Positions 1-8,477 of a DNA stretch of 64,000 bases are shown here, one piece after another. The notes below the pieces were generated by a model that did not search any database, was not told the DNA's origin, and saw only the letters and a program-made list of their open reading frames with translations. The stretch is from positions 186,001 to 250,000 of the forward strand of contig NZ_JNYJ01000005.1 in NCBI RefSeq assembly GCF_000716715.1, in the 5' to 3' direction. The translations under genes and the position numbers were made by a program. Within the stretch, counting starts at the first letter, position 1; the number at the start of each line of letters is the position of its first letter. This DNA comes from Dactylosporangium aurantiacum (GTDB lineage: Bacteria; Actinomycetota; Actinomycetes; Mycobacteriales; Micromonosporaceae).

Positions 1-1212
1 GCCGACCTGGTGCCCGGCGCGCCCGACCCGCTGCAGGCCCGCCGCGACGCTCGGCGGCGCCTCGATCTGCACGACGAGGTCGACGGAGCCCATGTCGATG
101 CCCAGCTCCAGGCTGGAGGTGGCGACGACGGCCGGCAGCTGGCCCGACTTGAGCGCCTCCTCGATGTGTTTGCGCTCCTCGCGGGAGACGCTGCCGTGGT
201 GGGCGCGGGCCACGACGGGCGCCGCGCCGTTGGCGGTGCCGGCCTGCGCCATCATCTCCGCCGGTGTGCGCGGCGCGGTGGGCGTGGGGATGCCGGCGCG
301 GGCGGCGGCCAGCTCGTTGATCCTGGCGCAGAGCCGCTCGGCGCCGCGGCGGGAGTTGGTGAACACGATCGTGGAGCGGTGTCCCTCGATCAGGTCGAGC
401 ACCCGCTCCTCCACGGCGGGCCAGATCGACGCCTGCCGGGGCGCGCCGTCGTCGTCCTGCGCGGGGTCGCTCTCGCCGAGGGCCGTCATGTCCTCGACGG
501 GCACCTGCACCTCGACCTCGATGGTCTTGGCGGTGGGCGGCTGCACGACCTCGACCGGCGCGGACCCGCCGAGGAACCGGGCGGTCTCGTCGATCGGGCG
601 GACGGTCGCGGACAGCCCGACCCGCTGCGCGGGGCGCTCCAGCAGGGCGTCGAGCCGCTCCAGGGACAGCGCCAGGTGCGCGCCGCGCTTCGTCGCGCAG
701 ACCGCGTGGACCTCGTCGACGATCACCGTCTCGACGCTGCGCAGCGACTCCCGGGCCTGCGAGGTGAGCAGCAGGAAGAGCGACTCTGGCGTGGTGATCA
801 GGATGTCGGGTGGGGTCTTGGTGAACGCGCGCCGCTCGTCGGCGGGGGTGTCGCCGGTGCGCATGCCGACCCTGATGTCGGGCGGCTCCTGGCCGAGCCG
901 CGCGGCCGCCTGCCTGATCCCGGCCAGGGGGGCCCGCAGGTTGCGCTCCACGTCGACGGCGAGCGCCTTCAGCGGGCTGACATACAGCACCCGGCAGCGC
1001 TTCGCGGCCTCCACGTCGGGGCGGGCGGCGAGCTGGTCGAGCGACCAGAGGAACGCGGCGAGGGTCTTGCCGGATCCGGTCGGCGCCACCACGAGGGCGT
1101 GCCGCCCGGCGCTGATCGCCCGCCAGGCACCGGCCTGTGCGGCGGTCGGCGCCGCGAACGCCGCACCGAACCACTCCCGCGTCGCCGCCCGGAACCGACC
1201 CAGCTCATCCAT
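1..1212 (-). CDS. lhr: Lhr-like DEAD/DEAH-box ATP-dependent helicase (N-terminal 404 codons, cut by window edge)
   Basis: Superfamily 2 helicase, probably acting in DNA repair or nucleic-acid remodelling. Reading leftward from ATG at 1212 the protein starts MDELGRF and shows motif I VAPTGSGKT near residue 48, motif Ia VSPLKALAVD, motif II DEVH, motif III GLSATVRP, then the second RecA-like lobe with TNSRRGAERL and a motif VI-like QRVGRAGHQVG at the window edge. This order and the spacing before the second lobe fit Lhr proteins, which are usually about 1,500 residues, so most of the C terminus lies outside the window. The alternative ATG 4 nt inside is out of frame. It is divergent from the small gene at 1342. 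Identity as an Lhr-family helicase is firm; the precise substrate cannot be read from the sequence. Confidence 0.9.
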   Translation of the reverse strand, partial: MDELGRFRAATREWFGAAFAAPTAAQAGAWRAISAGRHALVVAPTGSGKTLAAFLWSLDQLAARPDVEAAKRCRVLYVSPLKALAVDVERNLRAPLAGIRQAAARLGQEPPDIRVGMRTGDTPADERRAFTKTPPDILITTPESLFLLLTSQARESLRSVETVIVDEVHAVCATKRGAHLALSLERLDALLERPAQRVGLSATVRPIDETARFLGGSAPVEVVQPPTAKTIEVEVQVPVEDMTALGESDPAQDDDGAPRQASIWPAVEERVLDLIEGHRSTIVFTNSRRGAERLCARINELAAARAGIPTPTAPRTPAEMMAQAGTANGAAPVVARAHHGSVSREERKHIEEALKSGQLPAVVATSSLELGIDMGSVDLVVQIEAPPSVAAGLQRVGRAGHQVG

Positions 1213-1283
1213 GCCTCCATCCTGCCCCCGGGGTACGACACTTTTCCCGGACAGGCCGACCCCGTCGATCGGATTAGTCCGAT

Positions 1284-1312
1284 TTGTACGAAAGGAGGAG
1301 TTTGGCTAGAGT
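1284..1312 (+). promoter_or_regulatory. putative sigma-70-type promoter
   Basis: TTGTAC (1284-1289) and TAGAGT (1307-1312) are separated by 17 nt and lie about 30 nt before the GTG at 1342. The spacing and the AT-richer composition fit a housekeeping promoter for that gene. This is a pattern match only. Confidence 0.4.
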
Positions 1313-1341
1313 ATGCCAATCCCCAAGCACAGGAGCAGCCG

Positions 1342-1734
1342 GTGGCAGCACAGCGCACGATCGCCCAGCGGGCGATCCGCCAGGAATCGGACGTGCTGCT
1401 GCGCCAGCTGGACGCCTACCTCGCCGCGCTGCGGACCGGTCGCGGGACCGTCGACGTCGCGCACGCCGAGCGGATGGCCGCCGCACTGCGCCAGCTCATC
1501 GCCGACACGGCCAGGTCGAGCGCGGTCGACCGGGCCCGCGTCCGGGCCGCCGTGCACTACTTCGTCTACCGCGGCGCGACCGGCGACGGCCCGGCCCGCC
1601 CCGGCGGCGCCCGGCTGGCGCTGCTGACCGGCGGCCGCGCACCCGCCGAACGCCGCCGCCAGGGCGACGACGACCGGGTCGTCAACGACCTGCTCCGCGA
1701 ACTGGGCCGGGCGGACCTGATCGTGGAGCACTGA
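1342..1734 (+). CDS. hypothetical protein, small and mostly helical
   Basis: A 130-residue protein from GTG 1342, chosen because AGGAG at 1331-1335 lies 6 nt upstream. The predicted chain is Ala/Arg-rich and largely helical, with a central AVHYFVYRG segment and a charged C terminus ending in LIVEH. I recognise no family or catalytic motif. It stands alone between the divergent helicase gene and a hairpin at 1759-1790. Codon usage matches the neighbours, so it is probably a real gene of unknown function. Confidence 0.6.
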   Translation: MAAQRTIAQRAIRQESDVLLRQLDAYLAALRTGRGTVDVAHAERMAAALRQLIADTARSSAVDRARVRAAVHYFVYRGATGDGPARPGGARLALLTGGRAPAERRRQGDDDRVVNDLLRELGRADLIVEH

Positions 1735-1758
1735 GGACTTGCCTGGCCGGGCAGCGAA

Positions 1759-1790
1759 GAGGGTCCCCCATGAACCAGTGGGGGACCCTC
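1759..1790. terminator. bidirectional hairpin terminator
   Basis: A perfect 11-bp stem (GAGGGTCCCCC at 1759-1769 pairs with 1780-1790) with a 10-nt loop sits between the convergent genes ending at 1734 (+) and 1807 (-). There is no strong T-run, which is usual in high-GC actinomycetes. Confidence 0.6.
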
Positions 1791-1806
1791 CATGCGTTGC
1801 GGACCG

Positions 1807-2445
1807 CTAGGACAGGCTCGCCGTCGCCAGCTTGACGCTGAACGCCAGGAACAGCCCGCCGACCGTGGTGCTCAACCCGGCCGCCAGCCCGCGCCGCGCG
1901 CGGAACTGCTCCGCCAGGCGCCGCCCGGCGAAGATCAGCACCGTCAGGTACACCGCGCTGAGCACCTCCGCCACGATGCCGAGCAGCAGGAAGCTCACCG
2001 CCGGATACGGGTAGTCCGGGTCGACGAACTGGATGAAGAACGACACGAAGAACAGGATCGCCTTCGGGTTGAGCAGGCTGATCGTCAGCGCCCGCCGGAA
2101 CGGCCGGTCCGCCGGCGGCTCCGGCCGCGGTGCCGACGCCGGTGCCCGCAGCCGGCGCACCGTGTCGACCACCAGCCGGACGCCGATATAGGCCAGATAG
2201 CCGGCGCCGGCGTACTTCACCAGCACGAACAGCCACGGGTACGTGTGCAGCAGCGACGCCACGCCGCCGGCCGACAGCGTCATGAGCACCGCGTCGCCGA
2301 GCCACACCCCGGCGGCGCCCCGATACCCGTCCCGCACGCCGCGGCGGACCGCGACGGACAGCACGTACAGCGAGTTGGGCCCGGGCAGCAGCACGATGGC
2401 GGCGGTGCCGAGCACGTAGGTCCACGGGTTGGTCACGCCGAGCAT
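1807..2445 (-). CDS. LysE/RhtB-family amino-acid exporter
   Basis: Integral membrane exporter of the LysE/RhtB superfamily, likely moving amino acids or related metabolites out of the cell. It is 212 residues, the usual family length, with about six hydrophobic segments. The typical N-terminal family signature is visible as LLPGPNSLYVLSVA near residue 18, and later SLLNPKAILFFVSF. The start ATG at 2445 overlaps the TGA of the upstream flavin/GNAT gene (TGATG), so the two are probably translationally coupled and share the operator/promoter at about 3690. The substrate is not deducible. The neighbouring MocR regulator and flavin-domain protein suggest a vitamin B6 or amino-acid link, which is inference. 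Confidence 0.85.
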   Translation of the reverse strand: MLGVTNPWTYVLGTAAIVLLPGPNSLYVLSVAVRRGVRDGYRGAAGVWLGDAVLMTLSAGGVASLLHTYPWLFVLVKYAGAGYLAYIGVRLVVDTVRRLRAPASAPRPEPPADRPFRRALTISLLNPKAILFFVSFFIQFVDPDYPYPAVSFLLLGIVAEVLSAVYLTVLIFAGRRLAEQFRARRGLAAGLSTTVGGLFLAFSVKLATASLS

Positions 2446-3680
2446 CAGCGCGCACCGGCTTGCAGCGCGGCGGTCAGCCGGTCCCGCGCCGCGGGCCATT
2501 CGCCGGCGAGCATCGAGAAGCAGACCGTGTCGCGCCAGCTGCCGTCGGGGCGCTGCCGGTGTGCGCGCAGCACCCCCTCCCGCTCGGCGCCGAGCCGGGC
2601 GATGGCCTGCTGGGAGCGCTCGTTGCGGATGTCGGTGTGCCACTCGAGCCGGACCGCGCCGAGCGTGTCGAACGCGTGCGCCATCAGCAGCAGCTTCGAC
2701 TCGGTGTTGATCGCGGTGCGCCAGTGCGGCCGCCCCAGCATCGTGTGCCCGATCGCGATCGAGCGCCGGGCCTCGTCGATCGCGTAGTAGGAGGTGCTGC
2801 CGAGGATCTCGCCCGTGTCCGGGTCCCGCTGCACGAACGGGGTCCGCCCCGGATCCTTGAGCGCCGCGTCGATGATCGACGACATCTGCGCGACCGAGCC
2901 GGGGCGGGCGACGGTGAGATGGGTCCAGACCTCCGCGTCGTCGAGCGCGGCGAACAGCCCCGGCGCGTGCGCCTGGTCCAGCGGCTCGATGAGCACGTGC
3001 CGCCCCCGCAGCGTGGGCGCGCCGTGCCAGCCGGTCGCGGCCGGGCGCAGGTACGCCGGAACGGGGACCCGCACGTCCGGCGCCGGCTCGGGCGTCCCGG
3101 CGACGAGCTTCAGCGGTACGACACCTGCCCAATGCGGCAGGTCGAGGTCGGGCGCGTCGTCGGACACGCCGCCGGTGCGGACCTTGGCCGAGACCTCCCG
3201 CAACGGCAGGGCCAGCACGGCGGTCTGCGCCAGCTCCTTCGCGTTGGGCGGCCGGCTGTCGGCGGCGCGGCCGGGCGCGACCTTGTCGACCAGCGCCGCG
3301 AACGCCGTGTCCCGCTCCCGCGGGTCCGTGACCAGGCGGGCGGTGCCGTGCGCGACGACCGAGCGGTAGTTGGCGCTGTGGTGGAACTGCGAGCGGGCCA
3401 GCACCAGGCCGTCCAGCAGTGTCACCGTCACGCAGACCGGCAGGCCGCCGTCACGGGCCGCGAGCAGCGGCCGGCTGCCGGTCGATCCGTGCAGGTAGAT
3501 CGTGTCGCCGACGCGCGCGTGCAGGGTCGGCAGCACGCGTGGCTCGCCGTCGACGACGAATCCGAGGTGGCAGACGTAGGCCTCGTCGAGGACGGCGTGC
3601 ACCACGTCGGCGTCATACGACGCGCGCTCGCCCAGCCGTCTGGGGGTCGTCCGTGCCGTCTTCGGATATGTCTCCACCAT
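2445..3680 (-). CDS. fusion of pyridoxamine-5'-phosphate-oxidase-like flavin domain and GNAT acetyltransferase
   Basis: A 411-residue two-domain protein. Residues 1 to about 215 resemble the NimA/PNPOx-like split-barrel flavin-binding family (AYVCHLGFVVDGEPRVLP, then YLHGSTGSRPL and FHHSANYRSVVAHG). Residues from about 245 to the end are a RimJ/RimL-type GNAT domain (LIEPLDQAHAPGLFAALD, later LEWHTDIRNERSQQAIARLG, the acetyl-CoA-binding and helix region). The start ATG 3680 gives MVETYP; it is divergent from the MocR gene at 3713 and the two share a 32-bp promoter region with a palindrome. The stop overlaps the LysE start. PNPOx-like and GNAT domains are usually separate proteins, and the acyl acceptor is unknown. 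Domain calls are good, function is inferred only at family level. Confidence 0.85.
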   Translation of the reverse strand: MVETYPKTARTTPRRLGERASYDADVVHAVLDEAYVCHLGFVVDGEPRVLPTLHARVGDTIYLHGSTGSRPLLAARDGGLPVCVTVTLLDGLVLARSQFHHSANYRSVVAHGTARLVTDPRERDTAFAALVDKVAPGRAADSRPPNAKELAQTAVLALPLREVSAKVRTGGVSDDAPDLDLPHWAGVVPLKLVAGTPEPAPDVRVPVPAYLRPAATGWHGAPTLRGRHVLIEPLDQAHAPGLFAALDDAEVWTHLTVARPGSVAQMSSIIDAALKDPGRTPFVQRDPDTGEILGSTSYYAIDEARRSIAIGHTMLGRPHWRTAINTESKLLLMAHAFDTLGAVRLEWHTDIRNERSQQAIARLGAEREGVLRAHRQRPDGSWRDTVCFSMLAGEWPAARDRLTAALQAGAR

Positions 3681-3688
3681 GACCTCGT

Positions 3689-3702
3689 TTGTTCTAGTAC
3701 AA
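3689..3702. promoter_or_regulatory. palindromic operator candidate between divergent MocR and flavin/GNAT genes
   Basis: TTGTTCTAGTACAA is a 14-bp imperfect inverted repeat (12 of 14 positions symmetric) centred in the 32-bp gap between divergent starts at 3680 and 3713. TACAAT at 3699-3704 would serve as the -10 of a leaderless MocR mRNA. A related AGTACAG lies at 3718-3724. MocR proteins commonly bind such divergent promoters and autoregulate; binding here is inference. Confidence 0.45.
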
Positions 3703-3712
3703 TCGCTGAACT

Positions 3713-5035
3713 GTGGCAGTACAGTATCAGCCGACGGGTGCCACGGCAGCCGAGATTTCGGCCAGCGTCGAGAGCGGCATCCGCACCGGAGCGCTCGACC
3801 CCGGCACACCCCTGCCCTCCGTGCGGGCGCTCGCCACCGACCTCGGCGTGAGCCCCGCGACGGTCGCGTCCGCATACCGGGTGCTGCGCGACCGAGGGCT
3901 GGTCGAGACCGCCGGCCGCGGCGGCACCCGGGTCCGTCCCCGCCCACCCGTGGCCAGGCGCACCCGGCACGCCCTGCCCGTGCCCCCCGGCGCCCTCGAC
4001 CTGGCCAGCGGCGGCCCCGACCACAACCTGCTGCCGCACTACGCGCCGCACCTCATCCGGCTCGCCGAGCGCATGCCGCCGGTCGGCTACTCCGGCGGCG
4101 GCCCGCTGCCCGAGCTGCTCGAGCTCGCCGGTGAGCGGTTCGCCGCCGACGGCATCCCGTCCGGGCGCCTCACCGTCTCCGGCGGCGCGCTCGACGGCCT
4201 CGAGCGGGCCCTCGTCGCGCACCTGCGCCCGGGCGACCGGGTCGCCGTCGAGGACCCCGGCTGGGCCAACCTGCTGGACCTGGTCGCGGCGCTCGGGTTC
4301 ACCCCGGTGCCGGTCCCGGTCGACGACGAGGGGCCCACCGAGGACGGACTGCGCGCGGCGCTGCAGGCGGGCGTCGCGGGTCTCGTCGTGACCTCCCGCG
4401 CGCAGAACCCCACCGGGGCGGTGATCTCCAGCCGCAGGTCCGCGGCGTTGCGTCGGCAGCTCAGCCTGTACCGGCAGCTGCTGGTCCTGGAGGACGACCA
4501 CGCCGCCGAGCTGGCGCACGAGCCGGTGCACCCGCTGGTCGGGTCGACCGATTCCTGGGCATATGTACGGTCGCTGTCCAAGCCGTACGGGCCGGACCTG
4601 CGGGTCGCGGCGATCGTCGGCGACGACGTGACCGTGGCGCGCATCGAGGGCCGCATGCGGCTCGGCGTGGGCTGGGTCTCGACCGTCCTGCAGCGCCTGG
4701 TCGTGGCGCTGTGGCAGGACCCGCAGGCCACGGCGGCCGTCGCCCGGGCCCGCGAGGCGTACGCGACCCGCCGGGAGGCGCTGCGCACCGCGCTCGGTGA
4801 CCTGCCCGCCCACGGCGTGAGCGGGATCAACGTGTGGCTTCCGGTGCCCGACGAGACGTCGATGGTGGCGGGGCTGCGTGAGGAGGGCATCGCGGTGGCG
4901 CCCGGATCCATGTACCGGCTGCTCACGCCGCCCGCGATCCGCATCACCACGGCCACCCTCGACCCGCGCGACGCCGGTCGGGTCGCCGCGGCCGTGGCCC
5001 GCCGGCTCACCGACCCGTCCCGACGGCAGGTGTGA
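3713..5035 (+). CDS. MocR/GabR-type PLP-dependent transcriptional regulator
   Basis: A 440-residue regulator with an N-terminal GntR winged helix (about residues 10-75; PLPSVRALATDLGVSPATVA is the HTH) and a C-terminal fold-type-I aminotransferase-like domain. PLP-site residues appear intact: NPTGAVIS, LEDDHAAEL, and the Schiff-base lysine in SLSKPYGPDLR. GTG 3713 is the first in-frame start and no Shine-Dalgarno precedes it, so a leaderless transcript is likely. It faces the flavin/GNAT-LysE pair across a palindrome and probably controls that pair and itself. Known relatives (PdxR, GabR) respond to PLP or its amino-acid adducts; the effector here is not known. Confidence 0.88.
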   Translation: MAVQYQPTGATAAEISASVESGIRTGALDPGTPLPSVRALATDLGVSPATVASAYRVLRDRGLVETAGRGGTRVRPRPPVARRTRHALPVPPGALDLASGGPDHNLLPHYAPHLIRLAERMPPVGYSGGGPLPELLELAGERFAADGIPSGRLTVSGGALDGLERALVAHLRPGDRVAVEDPGWANLLDLVAALGFTPVPVPVDDEGPTEDGLRAALQAGVAGLVVTSRAQNPTGAVISSRRSAALRRQLSLYRQLLVLEDDHAAELAHEPVHPLVGSTDSWAYVRSLSKPYGPDLRVAAIVGDDVTVARIEGRMRLGVGWVSTVLQRLVVALWQDPQATAAVARAREAYATRREALRTALGDLPAHGVSGINVWLPVPDETSMVAGLREEGIAVAPGSMYRLLTPPAIRITTATLDPRDAGRVAAAVARRLTDPSRRQV

Positions 5036-5253
5036 CAATCGACCCTTGTCCGGGCCACGGGACCCCTTGCGCCGGGAACTGTCAGACCCTGCCGCTAGTG
5101 TCCGACGGCATGACATCGCATCACGGGTGCCGCCGGTCATCGACGCACCCGAAATCGTCGAACGGCGGTTGAACCAGCGAGAAGGAAGGGCCGGGCACGG
5201 TCCGCGACCGGCCCCCGCTCGGTTCGGGGCGCGTCATCCAGGGAGGCAGTGAC

Positions 5254-6042
5254 ATGCGCACGAGCACGTTCAGGACGTTCGGCACGGTCGTCGCGGCGAT
5301 CGCGCTGGCACTGACCACCGCCTGCGGCGGCGACGAGAAGGCCACCAGCAGCAGCTCGAAGAGCGCCGGGGGTGCCGCGTCGGCCTCACCCGCCGCCAAG
5401 GAGGTGCTCGCCGCGGCCGTCAAGGACCTCAACGCGGGCACCTATGGCTACACGATGAAGATCCCCGAGGGCACGTTCACCGGCTCGATCGACCCCGCCG
5501 GCAAGCAGCAGGTCAAGGTCGACGGGGTCGCCGCGGGCGGCGTCAAGTACACGATCGAGGGCATCGCGCTCGCCACCGACTACTACTTCAAGACCAGCAT
5601 CCCGACCGTCGGCGTCAACGCCAAGAAGTGGTACAAGCTGGACCGTTCGAAGATCAAGAAGGACGCGATCATCGGGCTGATCGAGGCCAAGGACCCCACC
5701 GGCAGCCAGGGCCTGGTCGCCCGGGTCGTCACCGCCAACCAGACCGCCCCGACCACGATCACCGGCACGTATGACCTGACCGGCGGCGGCGACCTCGGCA
5801 TCGACGACGACGCCGTGCTGCAGGCGCTCGGCGAGAAGGCCAAGGCGGCACCGTTCACGGCGACCCTCGACGGCCAGCACCTCGTCTCGCTGAAGATCAC
5901 CGTCCCGGCGTATGGCACGGTCGCCGAGCAGGCGCTGACCGTCGACTACACCGGCCACGGCCAGCCGGTGACCGTCGCCGCGCCGAAGGCCGCCGACGTC
6001 CTGGCCGCCCCCGCCGCCGTCTACGGCCTGCTCAACGGCTGA
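5254..6042 (+). CDS. putative lipoprotein, first of a paralogous pair
   Basis: A 262-residue exported protein. Residues 1-24 are a signal peptide with lipobox LTTAC, so it should be anchored to the outer face of the membrane by a diacylglyceryl cysteine. A Ser/Ala-rich tether follows, then a mixed alpha/beta domain with KIPEGTFTGSIDPAGKQQ, similar in feel to LppX/LprG-type lipid-binding lipoproteins, though I cannot confirm that family. GGGAGG at 5241-5246 supports the ATG. The next gene begins 4 nt after its stop and encodes a diverged copy (shared GxYTGGIDP/GTFTGSIDP, KWYKLD/TWYRVDP and IKDPTG/AKDPTG segments), so the pair probably arose by tandem duplication. Confidence 0.75.
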   Translation: MRTSTFRTFGTVVAAIALALTTACGGDEKATSSSSKSAGGAASASPAAKEVLAAAVKDLNAGTYGYTMKIPEGTFTGSIDPAGKQQVKVDGVAAGGVKYTIEGIALATDYYFKTSIPTVGVNAKKWYKLDRSKIKKDAIIGLIEAKDPTGSQGLVARVVTANQTAPTTITGTYDLTGGGDLGIDDDAVLQALGEKAKAAPFTATLDGQHLVSLKITVPAYGTVAEQALTVDYTGHGQPVTVAAPKAADVLAAPAAVYGLLNG

Positions 6043-6045
6043 CCC

Positions 6046-6090
6046 GATGCGGCTTCCTCCGATGCGGCGCTCCTCGATGCGGCACTCCTT
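6046..6090 (+). repeat. 15-bp tandem repeat (3 copies) carrying three in-frame ATG codons
   Basis: Units 6046-6060, 6061-6075 and 6076-6090 all begin GATGCGGC and end in a CTCC/TCCT-type tail. A weaker fourth unit follows. Each copy offers an ATG in the frame of the downstream lipoprotein gene. Confidence 0.7.
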
Positions 6091-6907
6091 GACGCGACCC
6101 TCGACGTGGCGCTGGTCGGTGCGGCCTTTGGCGCCGCGGCCGGGTCCGACGCGGTCGGTGCGCGTGCGGCCGGCGCTGTTCGCGGCGGTGGTCTCGGCGC
6201 TGGTCGCCGTGGTCGCGCTCGCCGGCTGCACCTCGGGCGGCAGCGGGCCGCCGCGGCCGACCACCGGGCCGTCCGTGGCGCCGTCGCAGAGCGAGCTGGC
6301 CAGGAGCCTGCGCGCGCTGAGCGGAGGGTACAAGTTCAAGGTGGTGGCCAAGGAGGGCACCTACACCGGCGGCATCGACCCCGTCGCCGGCCTGCTCGAC
6401 GCCACGGTCAGCGTCTCCTCCGACGGGGCCAGCCTGAAGATCGACACGATCGGCGTGGGCGGCTCGGCGTACATCCGCCTGACCGGCCTGCCGATGCCCG
6501 GCTTCGACGGAGCCACCTGGTATCGGGTCGACCCCGCCCGGGTGACGCGCCCCGGCTCGCTGGGCCTCAGCGCCATCAAGGACCCGACGGGCGTGCAGGC
6601 GCTGGTCGCCGCCACCCGTGACGTACGCCGGGAGGACCGCGCCTTCACCGGCACCGTCGACCTGACCCGCGTGACCACCTGGGGGCCGGTCAACATCCCG
6701 CAGGTGATCCAGCTCGGCGAGGTCGCCACGAGGATGCCGTTCGAGGCGACCGTCGACGAGCAGGACCGCCTGGTGGCGATGAAGGTGGAGATCCCGGACA
6801 ACCCGGTCACCGCCACGTACTCGGACTTCGGCTCCACGCTGACCACGACCGCCCCGTCCGGCGCCACGCCGCTGCCCGACCACCTGTACGGCATGCTCGG
6901 CCTCTGA
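6047..6907 (+). CDS. putative lipoprotein, second of a paralogous pair
   Basis: Up to 286 residues, paralogous to the preceding gene (TYTGGIDPVAGLL, ATWYRVDP, AIKDPTGVQALV, FTGTVDL). The lipobox is VVALAGC, but from the first ATG (6047) the signal peptide would begin with about 40 mostly Arg/Pro/Ser residues, which is too long. The real start is more likely ATG 6077 or one of the GTG codons around 6155-6170. The first coordinate is kept because no ribosome-binding site separates the options. The gene follows its paralogue by 4 nt and is probably co-transcribed. Function unknown; cell-envelope location is well supported by the lipobox. Confidence 0.7.
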   Translation: MRLPPMRRSSMRHSLTRPSTWRWSVRPLAPRPGPTRSVRVRPALFAAVVSALVAVVALAGCTSGGSGPPRPTTGPSVAPSQSELARSLRALSGGYKFKVVAKEGTYTGGIDPVAGLLDATVSVSSDGASLKIDTIGVGGSAYIRLTGLPMPGFDGATWYRVDPARVTRPGSLGLSAIKDPTGVQALVAATRDVRREDRAFTGTVDLTRVTTWGPVNIPQVIQLGEVATRMPFEATVDEQDRLVAMKVEIPDNPVTATYSDFGSTLTTTAPSGATPLPDHLYGMLGL

Positions 6908-7334
6908 CGCGCGCCGCACCGGCCTGAGTCGCGCGAAGCTCGGCGCCGCCGACCGGTGCCGCGGCGGCCCGCGCTGTCCGCCAGGCCGTCGGGGCGTGGG
7001 GCCGTCGGGGCGCGGGGCCGTCGGGCCGTCGGTCGGGCCCGGCATGTGGCGGCCATGTGGCTGGTTCGGTGGCCGCCGCCAGGCGGTTGGGCTGGTCGGG
7101 CGGGTCGCGGTCGTGTCGCAGCCGTGCGGCTACCTGCCGGGCCGTTGCGCGGGGCGTCGGGGCGGGGTCATGCGACCGTCCGTCGGCCCTGCAGGCGGCG
7201 GTTCTCTGCCCGGCGGCCGTCCGTGTCGTTCCCGTCGGCGGCGGCCGGCGACACCGTCGCGCGGCGGCTGGCGCGGGCATGGCAGCGGCGGCGGGCCTAG
7301 GCGAGACGGTGTCTCACGGACAACACTGCACGTC
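6908..7334. other. intergenic region, no supported gene
   Basis: No convincing coding sequence in about 430 bp. It contains short GC-rich direct repeats between about 6985 and 7040, built on GGGGCCGTCGG-like units, and a long GC-rich stretch to the acyl-CoA dehydrogenase start. I see no clear hairpin terminator or operator. Confidence 0.5.
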
Positions 7335-8477
7335 ATGGAACAGCACCTGTACGAAGCCGAACACGAAGCCTTCCGGGAACTGTGCAAGGCGTTCCTGGCC
7401 CGGGAGGCGGTGCCGTACAACGACGAGTGGGACAAGGCCGGCATCGTCGACCGGGAGGTCTGGCGCAAGGCGGGCGCGGCCGGGCTGCTCGGGATGGACG
7501 TGGACGAGGAGTACGGCGGCGGCGGGCAGAAGGACTTCCGCTTCAACGCGGTCCTCGTCGAGGAGATCGTCGCGGCGGGCGCGTCGGGGCTCGGGTTCGG
7601 GCTGCACAACGACGTGGTCGCGCCGTACCTGACCGACCTGACGACCGAGGAGCAGCGCAAGCGCTGGCTGCCCGGGTTCTGCTCCGGGGACATCGTGACC
7701 GCCATCGCGATGAGCGAGCCGGGCGCCGGCAGCGACCTCGCGGGCGTGCGGACCTCGGCGGTGCGTGACGGTGACTCGTGGGTGCTCAACGGGCAGAAGA
7801 CGTTCATCACCAACGGTGAGCTCGCCGACCTGGTGGTCGTGGTGGCGAAGACCGACCCGGCGCAGGGGGCGCACGGCATCAGCCTGTTCGTGGTGGAGAC
7901 CGGCACGCCGGGCTTCACGCGGGGACGGCGGCTGGAGAAGGTCGGGCTCAAGGCCAACGACACCGCCGAGCTGTTCTTCGACGACTGCCGGATCCCCGCC
8001 GACCACCTGCTCGGCCAGGAGAACTCCGGGTTCTACCACCTGATGGCGAACCTGCCCCGGGAGCGGCTCGGCATCGCGGTGGCCGCCGTCGCGTCGGCCG
8101 AGCAGGTGCTGGCGATCACGCTCGAGTACGCCAAGACGCGGCAGGCGTTCGGCAAGCCGATCGGGTCGTTCCAGCACAACCGGTTCGTGCTCGCCGAGCT
8201 CGACACCGAGGTGACGATCGCGCGGACGTTCCTGAACCAGTGCATCGCCGAGCAGAACGCGGGGCGGCTCACCGTCGCCGACGCGGCCAAGGCGAAGTGG
8301 TGGACGACCGAGCTGCAGAACAAGGTCGCGGACCGCTGCGTCCAGCTGCACGGCGGGTACGGCTTCATGATGGAGTACCCGGTCGCGAAGGCCTGGCTGA
8401 ACAGCCGCGTCCAGACCATCTACGGCGGCACCACCGAGATCATGAAGGAGATCATCGGGCGGAGCCTGGGGGTCTAG
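7335..8477 (+). CDS. acyl-CoA dehydrogenase, long-chain (LCAD)-like
   Basis: FAD-dependent first step of fatty-acyl-CoA beta-oxidation; 380 residues, standard length. N-terminal helical domain, middle beta domain with AIAMSEPGAGSDL and FITNGELADLV, and C-terminal helical domain with QLHGGYGFMMEYPVAKAW. The C terminus reads IYGGTTEIMKEI. The glutamate that serves as base in medium-chain enzymes (YEGT) is Gly here, while LPRERL places Glu at about residue 243. That is the base position used in the long-chain and isovaleryl enzymes, and the local sequence resembles mammalian LCAD. The start is ATG 7335; no strong Shine-Dalgarno. Its TAG overlaps the TAG of convergent dhaL. Confidence 0.92.
   Translation: MEQHLYEAEHEAFRELCKAFLAREAVPYNDEWDKAGIVDREVWRKAGAAGLLGMDVDEEYGGGGQKDFRFNAVLVEEIVAAGASGLGFGLHNDVVAPYLTDLTTEEQRKRWLPGFCSGDIVTAIAMSEPGAGSDLAGVRTSAVRDGDSWVLNGQKTFITNGELADLVVVVAKTDPAQGAHGISLFVVETGTPGFTRGRRLEKVGLKANDTAELFFDDCRIPADHLLGQENSGFYHLMANLPRERLGIAVAAVASAEQVLAITLEYAKTRQAFGKPIGSFQHNRFVLAELDTEVTIARTFLNQCIAEQNAGRLTVADAAKAKWWTTELQNKVADRCVQLHGGYGFMMEYPVAKAWLNSRVQTIYGGTTEIMKEIIGRSLGV

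Noticed and set aside
10..1734. Long plus-strand frame covering the helicase region
   Set aside because: The minus strand has all helicase motifs; only the last 130 codons (from GTG 1342) have a plausible start and gene character.
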